A DNA stretch of 47,976 nucleotides from an uncultured Clostridia bacterium (GTDB taxonomy: Bacteria; Bacillota; Clostridia; Oscillospirales; Acutalibacteraceae): NCBI GenBank assembly GCA_947369085.1, contig CANBJR010000016.1, forward strand, positions 1 to 47,976, in the 5' to 3' direction. The first letter of the stretch is position 1, and each line of letters starts with the position of its first letter. Made by a program: the position numbers and the translations under genes. Under the pieces are notes generated by a model. The model ran no database searches. It was given only the letters and a program-made list of their open reading frames with translations, and was not told the origin of the DNA. This document shows positions 26,801 through 33,216 of the stretch, piece after piece.

Positions 26801-28212
26801 TCATCTCCCATTACTTTACTGCCAAAGCTTAACAACGTTAAAGCATTGCTAAAGTTGCTCATTTGTGCTGCTGAATTTTGAATGCCCGAAATTAACGCTT
26901 TGATTCCCTCAATAGCACCTGCTGTTGCTAATCCTGATAACGCTCCTTGTAACAGTTTTGTGTTATCTAAAAATTCCAATATAGCGGTAGAGCCTTCAAG
27001 AATTCCACTATACATATCAGTCAATGAGCTGTTAAATACCAATGATTCAAATGCTGCCTGTAAAGAATTTACCTTTGCCTCAATGCTATCAAGATATGCT
27101 GAAAATTTGCTTTCTGCTGTGCCTGCGGAATTTGCAGCAACATCCATATACTTTTTGGCATTATCATAGTTTTCCATCAAGACTCTAAATCTGTTTTGCT
27201 GTCTTGTTCCCGCAAACGCCTTTGCCAAAGCGTTTTGTTGTACCTGGCTTAATGAATCCCACTTAGTTGCAAGATTATCAAGTACATCTCCATAATTGTT
27301 ATATTCTGTAACTGTTTTTCTTAAATCAATACCGACATTTGCAAGTGTTTGTTCAACATCGGATAGTATTTCAGTAGTTCCATCTTCATCAATCAGTTCA
27401 AGTTTACCCGATTTAATGTCCGACATTCTGGTAAAAATCGTCTTAAACGATGTTCCAATAGTTGACATACTTTCTTGTGTTACTTCTCCGGTTGCAGCTA
27501 AATATCCTAACAGCTTATCCATTGAAATACCTGCATTACTTGCTGTTACTGCCACCTCTGACATACCTTCTGCAAGTCCACCGGCATTTGTTGCAGACTC
27601 AAGGTCAACGGCTGCTAATTTATCAACAATACCCAGTGCATCGTCTGCGGCTACTTTGTAACCTTTCATTGAAGATGTAAGATATTGAGTTGCAGCGGCA
27701 GAATCAAGCTGACCTACTTTAGATAAAATTATTGAATCTCTAATAAGTGTATTTGTATCACTCAATGAATTACCTTGCCTTAACCAAGAATCCGCTGTTT
27801 CCGTTACTTGTGTTGTAGTAGCTCCTAATGATTTTGCCATTTCATTATAATCACCAACAAGTTTTGATACCTGGTTATAACTTTGTCCTGTTGCCATCTG
27901 CAAATCAACTATTGCACCATTTAAGTCTTTAATTGATTCTATGGCATTATTTGCGGCTGTTCTGATAAGTTGAAATCCCTCTCGTGCTATCGTTGCCGCT
28001 GCACCAATATTTAAGGATTTCTTCAACGTCTCACTAAAAGAAGATGCCGTTTTAGCTGTTGATTTGATTGAATTACCGATGCTATTTATATTTTTCTGTG
28101 TGTTACCAGTATCAACATCAAATTTTACTTTTTTCCCGTTCAAATCATTTATTTGTTGTTCTACTTTTGATGTATCAAGCTCGGCAATAATCTTTGCCTT
28201 AAATTCACTCAT
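20833..28212 (-). CDS. Giant phage tail tape-measure protein (TP901-type)
   Basis: In siphophages this protein sets tail length and helps DNA entry. The 2459 residues begin with the TP901 core (about 30-420; KVGQLDSAAATQYLTSSMKG, AGTRQQNRFRVLMENYDNAK), then hydrophobic segments at about 520-570 (WATLMANPLLLIIAGVTIGT), long coiled coils, a Gly-rich motif at about 1540-1610 (GNTLVGELGREIVVDPHTGR), a Ser/Lys linker near 1640, more coiled coil, an SH3-like domain at about 2255-2320 and GKPELVLNSKD. I start at ATG 28212 behind AAAGGA; a GTG at 28221 is too close to the site. By the usual 0.15 nm per residue it would span about 370 nm. No other virion gene is present, which is the oddest fact in this element. 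Confidence 0.93.
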   Translation of the reverse strand: MSEFKAKIIAELDTSKVEQQINDLNGKKVKFDVDTGNTQKNINSIGNSIKSTAKTASSFSETLKKSLNIGAAATIAREGFQLIRTAANNAIESIKDLNGAIVDLQMATGQSYNQVSKLVGDYNEMAKSLGATTTQVTETADSWLRQGNSLSDTNTLIRDSIILSKVGQLDSAAATQYLTSSMKGYKVAADDALGIVDKLAAVDLESATNAGGLAEGMSEVAVTASNAGISMDKLLGYLAATGEVTQESMSTIGTSFKTIFTRMSDIKSGKLELIDEDGTTEILSDVEQTLANVGIDLRKTVTEYNNYGDVLDNLATKWDSLSQVQQNALAKAFAGTRQQNRFRVLMENYDNAKKYMDVAANSAGTAESKFSAYLDSIEAKVNSLQAAFESLVFNSSLTDMYSGILEGSTAILEFLDNTKLLQGALSGLATAGAIEGIKALISGIQNSAAQMSNFSNALTLLSFGSKVMGDDFQDLLLMTENLSKSQLKAVLSSEALSTEQRIAILTSQGMTTAQVEAALSSMGLATAEGAATASTVTLSSAVKGLWATLMANPLLLIIAGVTIGTMAINALAGAAKEASEAADELKAKSMEEAQAAREEIQTLDELIAKYKELAESDTQDAGTREEIKSIQSEITDLVGNQADNLDLVNGKLDEEIAKLNQIRKDEADKAVDKATTAYHAAKDSHDKAIGQDSALWIDGYAYVSEDWWSNEDEIIDILQNNGFKNSVQKGGMFNSHTFIMDSMDENMNMLDGAIEKAEYLKRMIAVIEENYSDYASSDIWNALNKQVEAYEQYAEDMKKTAKDLAEAEILSSTYDESLSKINVNSLNNYSEYRDKLIDLVKNSPNLSEAISSGDLTEDDIAGQVDNYLATIPKYSEYYNQFSKLEEQKKKIADVKKAFADSDWVQDSSWSITEQRLNDFNDWFDNLSDEDKEIVYDISCKTDTAKFNLEDWQNALENYSTYTKQTADEIESNLTRAAESTTTLISGISSAQDILSSQTTGTSLSIEDFNSEELEDYRSALEYTNGTMQLNAEKVNEIVKAKSQEQIEINNTNKAMAQSTYLDNAAQIEKLRQKIKDKNFAEGESEESIQNNIDALLEENGAIKLNCDAYDLMNASLQEATDAYHNWLNAQNAAQSGDMFDDTLDAINRINETLNDTDSEYYGRVGRTDYKAALNLIIPDSVNSEDEAKVNAYLKSIYDMFTYDDDGNRAGLNIENFCQKAVDKGLMVLDKSTDSYQIAGEKTMEDFAKGMNLSLPLVQAMFGEMEEFGGEFSWADEAVKTIGDLGVAANESAEALRKIKGNEDLAIKLDVSEIEGTDDKISTLEATIKEMQNVKGKAKVDASEVEYANQIIEYCVAQQQNLSAPIVMSVDTSAISEKNAEAIEQIQEFKRACNDLELKQKLGVDTSDAQSKVNTLATDIKNIDPKIAAELSLDTSSVENLKTSINNITGEQLVKIGIDDSAIIGWTADNKTAKVTYDVDSTAVDTYKKQDDSKTATVTYHKISTEVDQYNPSNLSRTVTYHIKTEGSVGVNGTANVTGTAMAGGNWGAKQGGNTLVGELGREIVVDPHTGRWYTVGDTGAEFVDIPKGSIVFNHNQTESLLANGYVAGRASALVNGTAMVTGGIKRNNTQTSTKSGGNSTSNYGKSKSSSKSSSSDKSKDEKEPEVFDWIEIALDRIQRAIDNLSKKAESTFKKLSVRLSATNSEIGKINEEINLQQKAADRYLREANNVGLSSSLAKKIREGTIDINEYDEDTQKLIDDYQKWYEKSIKCKDAIADLHEELASLYEDNFNNVKDDYENQLSLYEHLTNTYETGIDLLDAKGYMASTKYYAAMQNVEKKNISIRKKELADLEKQFSTAMNSGEIEKYSEAWYSMQNEINGVKEAIAESEVNLAEFAKTMREIEWERFDYIQERIEQITQEADFLIDLMSSKELYTDKGQLNDDGMATMGLHGQNYNVYMAQADQYAQEILDINKQIAKDPYNTELIARREELLGLQQDAIKAAEDEKQAIVDMVEEGINRELDSLKELIDTYTDALDSAKDLYDYQNKVSEKADEIASLQKQLSAYKGDNSEETRATIQKLEVDLSKAQEDLAKTEYDQFITDQKKLLDELYTEYEDILNQRLDDVDALISDMIDQINLNADSINDTLITTADSVGYTMSDNMQKIWDGSTNALDGVITKYGDKFDLQFTAVNAVLNSISVAVASMVSASDKKAAETFKNTTTTTTPSKPASTPKPTTTPKPSKPTEKKVTVGGKINAEGAKIYSDSYGGGKQNQYFASDPIYTVLGENNSYWKVRYHKLSSGVTGWFKKGDVKAYKTGGLVDYTGLAQLDGTPGKPELVLNSKDTDNFIGLRDALRAMASQPLTMSSAPNFGESYKKYIPEITGITDVKNRVSDLSNPSLTQNISFGDINIPIDHVDDYNDLMRKIQRDKKFEEMIMKMTIDRLGGGSPLDKYHVRWN

Positions 28213-28240
28213 TGTTATCACTTCCTTTACAAAAGAAAAA

Positions 28241-28260
28241 AGCCAGCCCGAAGGCTGACT
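28241..28260 (-). terminator. Terminator just upstream of the tape-measure gene
   Basis: On the minus strand AGTCAGCC-TTCG-GGCTGGCT followed by TTTTTCTTTT, a textbook intrinsic terminator with a UUCG tetraloop. It ends transcripts from the three small genes upstream, or acts as an attenuator 10-20 nt before the tape-measure ribosome binding site. Confidence 0.85.
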
Positions 28261-28274
28261 ATAAAATCATAGTT

Positions 28275-28532
28275 TTATTTACTCTTTTTATTGTTTTTTC
28301 GATGTCGCATATAATGTTCCCATTCACGGCTTCCACGCTGTGCGTGTTCAGGCTTATTGTATATATGTTCTATCGGCGTAACAAAAGCCTTATAATCCTT
28401 TTTCTTTGAATATTGCTTAACCAACACCAGATTGTCGGTTTTTGCCTTTATAACGGATACTTTAATCGTTCCGCCGTATGTGGGTATATAGTAAATTGGT
28501 TCATTATATTTAATCTTATCTTTATTTATCAT
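28275..28532 (-). CDS. Hypothetical 85-residue basic protein
   Basis: Begins MINKDKIKYNEPIYYIPTYG and ends with a Lys/Arg-rich tail (HYMRHRKNNKKSK). Beta-rich N-terminal half; not recognised. Its ATG overlaps the stop of the preceding gene by four bases (ATGA), so it is translationally coupled to it. The HNH-like tail spacing is not convincing. Probably a phage-type small protein. Confidence 0.7.
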   Translation of the reverse strand: MINKDKIKYNEPIYYIPTYGGTIKVSVIKAKTDNLVLVKQYSKKKDYKAFVTPIEHIYNKPEHAQRGSREWEHYMRHRKNNKKSK

Positions 28533-28855
28533 TTTAATATGTCCTTAATATTTTCTCTTAATTTTTTTACTCCGTAATCGTGACGGTATTTTTTGGCTTT
28601 CCGATATACTTTTCTTAATTGATGAATATTCATATCAATTAGTAAGATTTCATCGCCTAACCATAGGTCGTATAATTCGGGCTTAAATATCTCTTCCGCT
28701 GTCATTTTGCCCCATCCTCTGTGGGGATTTAACGGTAAGATATCAATTTTAAATCCCCATTTTTTGAAATTCGATTTTATATATCTTGCTTCTTCAAGTA
28801 TCTTATCACGATATTGCTCATCTATCTCCTTTTGCATTCGTGTATTATCATTCAT
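28529..28855 (-). CDS. Hypothetical 108-residue protein
   Basis: Begins MNDNTRMQKEIDEQYRDKIL; mixed charged helices with a central LPLNPHRGWGKMTAEEIFKP segment. AAGGAA is 10 nt before the ATG. Overlaps the next gene by four bases. I do not recognise the family. The tight packing of this gene and its neighbours looks phage-like. Confidence 0.7.
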   Translation of the reverse strand: MNDNTRMQKEIDEQYRDKILEEARYIKSNFKKWGFKIDILPLNPHRGWGKMTAEEIFKPELYDLWLGDEILLIDMNIHQLRKVYRKAKKYRHDYGVKKLRENIKDILK

Positions 28856-28870
28856 TTTTGCTTGTTTTCC

Positions 28871-29104
28871 TTACCTAAATATAATCTTAAATTCTCCTGT
28901 TAAAACATCTAAGTTGTGTACATACCAACTATTTTTCTTAGGTCTTTCATTGGTCATAGCCATATCCATAGGTAGATGTAGTAGTGGCTCAACAATTAGA
29001 TTCTTGCCATCAAATTCAATACATTTAAAATATTTTAATTTGCCGTCTTTACGGCAGTTATGGTTCTTGGCACTGTATAGAAGTGTGCCTGTATAATCGT
29101 ACAT
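28871..29104 (-). CDS. Hypothetical 77-residue protein
   Basis: Begins MYDYTGTLLYSAKNHNCRKD; mostly beta by pattern, with NLIVEPLLHLPMDMAMTNER in the middle. AAAGGAGG is perfectly placed before the ATG. First of a three-gene operon reading towards the tape-measure gene. Function unknown. Confidence 0.7.
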   Translation of the reverse strand: MYDYTGTLLYSAKNHNCRKDGKLKYFKCIEFDGKNLIVEPLLHLPMDMAMTNERPKKNSWYVHNLDVLTGEFKIIFR

Positions 29105-29714
29105 TTTGCCTCCTTTTTTTCACTGCGATTATCGTTAAAATTTAACCGAAACCGAAAAATTGATAGTCTGCAATTTCAATTTAGGAGAGTTAAATCATCC
29201 CTCCGAAAAAGAGCAAAACACAATATATAGAATCTCATTATAAGCAATATCAATATAGTATTAAAATCTTATAAAAATCTAATACAGGGCGTTTCTGACG
29301 ATTTTAAGAGTATTGTTGTTGCTTTTAGTAAAGACGATTCTTGATTTTGCCAATTCAATAATAGTATTATTATTCATTGTTTGATAAGCCTATTTACTTA
29401 ATTAAATTCGTGATAAACCACATCAAAAGTAAATAGGTTTATCTCATACAATTACTTATTTATATATAATATAATAATATATATAAGAATCGTATTAAAT
29501 AAGAAATTGTATGTATATTAAGACTATTCTTAATTTAATATAAAAATCAATACTATTCTTAATTTATATAAGATAACGAATAGTATATAAATAATACTGT
29601 TTATATAGATATATCGTTAAACGCTCATATTTGACCTATATCGCATTTTATACTTAAAGTCATAACAGATATTAAAATCTTATAAAAATCTAATACGGGG
29701 CGTTTCTGACGGTT
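29105..29714. other. AT-rich non-coding region with large hairpins; candidate origin or packaging site
   Basis: No credible gene in 610 bp. Two long inverted repeats lie side by side: 17-nt arms at 29383-29399 and 29427-29443, and 18-nt arms at 29445-29462 and 29496-29513, each with one mismatch. Then ACTATTCTTAATTTA occurs twice (about 29524 and 29558) and its partial inverse GAATAGTAT at about 29579. The stretch is nearly all A and T. Such architecture fits a replication origin, a centromere-like site or a packaging site, but none can be proved. Confidence 0.5.
29260..29711. repeat. 41-nt direct repeat flanking the AT-rich region
   Basis: Copies at 29260-29300 and 29671-29711 (ATTAAAATCTTATAAAAATC ... 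GTTTCTGACG) differ at one base (A29286 versus G29697), and a weaker match continues for about 25 nt. The right copy directly follows the stop of the 82-residue gene; the left copy follows a short frame that resembles a degraded copy of that gene's end. Confidence 0.8.
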
Positions 29715-29963
29715 TTAGAGCTGTATCTGTTGCTTTTTCTCAAACAATTTCTTATTTGTGTAGACAATATTAAATTTAGGATATTTTCTCTTTAGTTCTG
29801 ATAAGCTCATTAAATTGTAACCTTCTGTATTCTTCGGTTTATTGATTTCCGATATATATAAGATATATTTCTTTGCAAATTTTAAAATTTTATAATATTT
29901 ATCGTACTCGTTAAATAATATAATTTTATCATTGATAAAATCAATTTGCGCTACTGTTCCCAC
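29715..29963 (-). CDS. Hypothetical 82-residue protein
   Basis: Begins at a GTG (MGTVAQIDFINDKIILFNEY); aromatic and lysine-rich, ends LFEKKQQIQL. It starts 9 nt after the HNH gene and likely shares its mRNA. No ribosome binding site better than AAGAGA at some distance, so the start is uncertain. Family not recognised. Confidence 0.55.
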   Translation of the reverse strand: MGTVAQIDFINDKIILFNEYDKYYKILKFAKKYILYISEINKPKNTEGYNLMSLSELKRKYPKFNIVYTNKKLFEKKQQIQL

Positions 29964-29972
29964 TTATTTAAA

Positions 29973-30728
29973 TCATCTCTTTTCTGGTTGTCTAACGATT
30001 TCACCCCTAATGGTGTCAAGTGGTATATTTCCACTCTTGCAATATTCTTGGTAACCTTTTTTATTCAGCACCATTATATATGTGTTACATTCATCGCTTT
30101 GCCAGTCAGGGTGTGGAATTTCAAAGGTTTCTTCAGAATTTAATTTTCTAATTTCAGCAATCAATTTTTTATAATCCTTTCTGCTTTTGTTTTTTCTGTA
30201 ATAGTCTAATTTATTATGCTCACCATCTCCGAAGGTCGGCAATAAGTTCTCGGGTCTATTATCAGATGAGTCGCCATTGATATGATGGACTTGGTCACAA
30301 CCTCTTTTGTTGGGAAGTATGCCAGATTCTAAAATAAGACGATGTACTAACTTTGCTTGCCTTTTTCCGTTTTTCATAGGAAAAACCTGATAGTATACTT
30401 TTCCATCATCTTCACTTCGGTTTGGTTTCGGCTTCAAAATCCCGCCATTGTCGAAATTTACAACTTCTCCGGTCTCTGTGTTTACTGCATAGGGGTGGTC
30501 ATATCCACCGAGTAACGCATATGTTCCGATTGCAATATTTCGGAATGCTCCCGTGGGAACTTTATTAGTTTTCAAATATTCTTGCAAACTGTCAAAATCA
30601 ATGCGATACTTATGTTTACTTTTTTTCTCTATGTAGTAATTAACATATCCTTTGTGGCATAATTTCACCAAATCAATAGTTGCTATTCCTGTTAATTTTC
30701 TAATTTCATTTGTTCTTTTGTAATTCAA
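29973..30728 (-). CDS. HNH homing-endonuclease-like protein
   Basis: Site-specific DNA nuclease of the HNH_3 type, common in phages. The 251 residues have an N-terminal helix-turn-helix-like head (RKLTGIATIDLVKLCHKGYV), a middle domain with TYALLGGYDHPYAVNTETGE (NUMOD-like), and the HNH core at about 130-180: VHRLILESGILPNKRGCDQ, VHHINGDSSDNRPENLLP, then an Asn/His pair (EHNKLDY). The start is TTG at 30728 with GGAGG seven bases upstream. It may be a free-standing homing nuclease or serve DNA packaging, as HNH proteins do beside terminases, though no terminase is present. Confidence 0.85.
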   Translation of the reverse strand: MNYKRTNEIRKLTGIATIDLVKLCHKGYVNYYIEKKSKHKYRIDFDSLQEYLKTNKVPTGAFRNIAIGTYALLGGYDHPYAVNTETGEVVNFDNGGILKPKPNRSEDDGKVYYQVFPMKNGKRQAKLVHRLILESGILPNKRGCDQVHHINGDSSDNRPENLLPTFGDGEHNKLDYYRKNKSRKDYKKLIAEIRKLNSEETFEIPHPDWQSDECNTYIMVLNKKGYQEYCKSGNIPLDTIRGEIVRQPEKR

Positions 30729-30741
30729 TGTTCTTCCTCCG

Positions 30742-30921
30742 TTAATTGTTTAATTTTTGAATTTTCCACTTGTCAATGTAATCTTGCAGTATTTTTGTGT
30801 TCACAAAAAGAAAGTTATTTTTTCCATTTCCGCCTTCTACAAGTTTAATTAAGGGAAATCCGTGCTGCATTAAATATCCTGCAAGTCTCTGAGAATAAAC
30901 AGTATAAAAACTCTTTTCCAT
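30742..30921 (-). CDS. Small 59-residue protein, DUF5659-like
   Basis: Reads MEKSFYTVYSQRLAGYLMQH, then GFPLIKLVEGGNGKNNFLFV and an Asn/Lys-rich end. The pattern 'YS.RLA..LM..GF.L......N....F.F' is that of small Firmicutes phage and plasmid proteins of DUF5659 type. GGAGT precedes the ATG. It lies between a small HTH gene and the HNH gene in one operon. Function unknown. Confidence 0.7.
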   Translation of the reverse strand: MEKSFYTVYSQRLAGYLMQHGFPLIKLVEGGNGKNNFLFVNTKILQDYIDKWKIQKLNN

Positions 30922-30930
30922 TTTTACTCC

Positions 30931-31110
30931 TTAAAATCCATATTTGTTTAGATATTCAGTCAATCGGTCTGATACTTCTTTGGATAATTCCATTTTGCCG
31001 TTTTTTACATAGTAAAAATACGATGGCGAAATTCCGATGTTTCGGCAAAAAGCTGTGACTGTAACTCCTAATTCGTCAATCATTTTTTGACTTCTTTGAA
31101 TTAAATTCAT
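30931..31110 (-). CDS. Small HTH regulator
   Basis: A 59-residue protein, MNLIQRSQKMIDELGVTVTA followed by FCRNIGISPSYFYYVKNGKM, a minimal Cro/XRE-type helix-turn-helix with the recognition helix at ISPSYFYYVKNG. AAGGAGG is well placed before the ATG. First gene of the DUF5659/HNH run; probably its regulator. Confidence 0.75.
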   Translation of the reverse strand: MNLIQRSQKMIDELGVTVTAFCRNIGISPSYFYYVKNGKMELSKEVSDRLTEYLNKYGF

Positions 31111-31301
31111 AGTATTGTCCTCCTTGTTAGTTTAATCTTCAATAAATGAATTGAAGTGTAGAAAAATAATGGAAGGTAGAATATTAACAGATATTTGTCA
31201 GATTTTAGAGCGTTATTATTTGTATATTCTCCCTTCACTATACAAGAAATCAAGTATTCAAAAAACCTTAGTATTTAAGCCATTTCTAAGGATTTCTCTT
31301 T

Positions 31302-31964
31302 TTAACTTTTTATTTCTAAACCGTTACGCTTGCGCTCTCTGTATCGTCTTGCTCGTTCTCTTGTAGATGCTTTATTTGCCTCAATCTGACATTCGTAGCA
31401 TCTAACCTCACGATTATGATACGCCTCAAATTTCTCTCCGCAATCTATGCAAATTTTGATTTTTTCAGACTTAAATGCATCTGATTTGCTCTTGCAATCA
31501 TCACAATATTTCCGGTTACGCTGCTTGCTGTTTTTAATAACTTTTCCACACTTTGCACATTTGATATATTCCTCGTTACTCCACGAAGAAAAATAACAAT
31601 TTGCGACTGTATAGGAAATTTTAATATCTTCATTTTCTACGGATACATTTTCCCTGTCAGCAAAATATTTAAGATAAAATCTTATAACTTTTATCCTATC
31701 TGAGATGCTTAACATCAACCAATAATTTTTATCAATGTCATCGAGAAAGTAAAAATTTTCTGTATAATATTTCATTAAAAAATTATTGCACTTTTTAATA
31801 AAGGTTTCAGGCTTTATTTTAAGTTTTTCCGATATTTTATCAATGTAGCATCGTTTTTTAATCATTCTGTTACCGTAAAGATAACATTTTCCGCTGAATT
31901 TACAGTCTGTGCATCTTGTACGATACAGTATTTCATCGGTAATAAGTTTAGTTTCGTTTGTCAT
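31302..31964 (-). CDS. Cysteine-rich zinc-binding protein, element-encoded
   Basis: The 220 residues hold CTDCKFSGKC near the N-terminus, CAKCGKVI and CDDCKSK near 140-160, and CIDCGEKFEAYHNREVRCYE near 175-195, so at least two zinc ribbons, and end with an Arg-rich helix (ASTRERARRYRERKRNG) suited to nucleic-acid binding. The middle is helical. It is driven by a strong promoter at 32201-32229 through a 230-nt folded leader. Family not recognised; a replication or regulatory DNA-binding protein is a guess. Confidence 0.7.
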   Translation of the reverse strand: MTNETKLITDEILYRTRCTDCKFSGKCYLYGNRMIKKRCYIDKISEKLKIKPETFIKKCNNFLMKYYTENFYFLDDIDKNYWLMLSISDRIKVIRFYLKYFADRENVSVENEDIKISYTVANCYFSSWSNEEYIKCAKCGKVIKNSKQRNRKYCDDCKSKSDAFKSEKIKICIDCGEKFEAYHNREVRCYECQIEANKASTRERARRYRERKRNGLEIKS

Positions 31965-32229
31965 TTGTTGTTTCTCCCGTGAAGAATTTGTTTAATAAAT
32001 ACAAAAAAGGCTATGCAAAATTGAATACAGAATCAAATCTATATCAAGTCTAATTTTTCTCAAAAAACAGACTTGGTATGATTTTTTTTATTAGCCAAAA
32101 TCGGCTAACATTCTATACTCAATCAAGCACAGCCTTGACATACTTACATATGAAGGGAATCGCTCCGCACATTGCGGTAAAGATTGATTTAATTTATTTT
32201 ATTATAACATATCAATCTTGATTTGTCAA
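31965..32229 (-). promoter_or_regulatory. Strong promoter and 230-nt structured leader
   Basis: Minus-strand TTGACA (32224-32229), 17-nt spacer, perfect TATAAT (32201-32206). The leader holds CCGCA/TGCGG, TTAGCC-GATTTT-GGCTAA followed by TAAAAAAAAT, and a CAAGTCT/AGACTTG stem with inner A/T pairing. It also holds ATTTTGCATAGCCT (32008-32021), a 14-mer that recurs in the tandem repeats of element 2. The rest of the 354-bp gap up to 32318 shows nothing more. Confidence 0.65.
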
Positions 32230-32318
32230 TAGCCAAAGTTAAAATATTTGTACAATATTAACAAGTAACTGGCAGTGAATAGGTCAAAACTATGTCAATA
32301 GTAACTAAATTACTAAAC

Positions 32319-32552
32319 TTATTTAGTTATTGTAAATTGATTGTCATAATCACAATAAGGGCAATTAACACCGATGTTTATTAAGCCATTATCGCTTTCT
32401 TGAAAAAGGTATACCAGTTTTTCATTCGCTGATGGTACATCATTGATATACGGTGTTTCTGACAGTTTTGTTCTAACTTGGTGAAAATAAATCCATTCAA
32501 ATTTTTTCTTACACTTATCACATATATGTGTATCAGAATATTCTATTGGCAT
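32319..32552 (-). CDS. Small zinc-ribbon protein downstream of fic
   Basis: Seventy-seven residues with CDKCKKKFEW near the N-terminus and CPYCDYDNQF at the C-terminus, the two halves of one zinc ribbon. The ribbon-separating loop is long and acidic. Its ribbon site GAGGAG lies inside the last codons of fic and its ATG begins one base after the fic stop, so it is co-translated with fic. It could be a partner or antitoxin of the Fic protein, but this is only from position. Confidence 0.65.
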   Translation of the reverse strand: MPIEYSDTHICDKCKKKFEWIYFHQVRTKLSETPYINDVPSANEKLVYLFQESDNGLINIGVNCPYCDYDNQFTITK

Positions 32553-32553
32553 T

Positions 32554-33171
32554 TCAATTCTCCTCGTTTATTTTTTCTATGGAATATGTGTTATATCCCT
32601 CGTAATGATAGCTTGCATCAATACCTTTCATATAGACTTGTCTATCATCAATTTTATCTGTTAATGCGGATTTGAGAAGCACTTTAATCTCAACATCCTT
32701 AATAGGGCTTCTCTCCATAGCAAGCAAGTAATCTTCTTTGTCAACTTTGCTCCAGTCAATAACCTGGTGCAATTCTTTTTTCAATATACAGTCAAGCCAT
32801 ATTCTTGTACTTCTGCCGTTGCCCTCTCTGAACGGATGGGCGACATTCATTTCAACATACTTTTCAATTATTTCATCAAATGTTGATTGCGGCATATTGT
32901 CGATATTCTTTAATGCTGCCTCAAGGTATATCACAGGCGCAAATCTGAAATTTCCTTTTGCAATGTTGACTGTTCGCATATTTCCGGCAAAGTAATATAT
33001 ATCATTGAATAAATAACTGTGAATTTTCTTGAGTCCTGAGAATGTGCCAACTTCAATAGTATCAAGTAATTTTTTCTCGAATAGTTCCAGTGCTTTTTGT
33101 TTACTGTTTTTTTCTTCAACTCTTGCAAGCTCTGCGGAATCGGTAATATTTAATTTATTTTCTAAAGCCAA
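32554..33171 (-). CDS. fic: Fic family protein (AMPylator-type)
   Basis: Fic proteins transfer AMP or other phosphate-containing groups to protein hydroxyls. The 205 residues hold the catalytic loop HPFREGNGRSTR (about residue 113), exactly the HPFx[D/E]GNGRxxR motif, the flap region FAGNMRTVNIAKGNFRFAP and the end YMKGIDASYHYEGYNTYS. I start at TTG 33171 (MALENKLNITDSAEL), since GGAGGTG is six bases upstream; a GTG at 33180 lies within that site. No inhibitory (S/T)xxxE(G/N) helix is evident before it, so an antitoxin could be separate. Likely a toxin or host-modifying factor of element 1. Confidence 0.9.
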   Translation of the reverse strand: MALENKLNITDSAELARVEEKNSKQKALELFEKKLLDTIEVGTFSGLKKIHSYLFNDIYYFAGNMRTVNIAKGNFRFAPVIYLEAALKNIDNMPQSTFDEIIEKYVEMNVAHPFREGNGRSTRIWLDCILKKELHQVIDWSKVDKEDYLLAMERSPIKDVEIKVLLKSALTDKIDDRQVYMKGIDASYHYEGYNTYSIEKINEEN

Positions 33172-33216
33172 AATCCACACCTCCGTTTTAATTGTTGTTT
33201 TTCGTGTTGCTTAATA

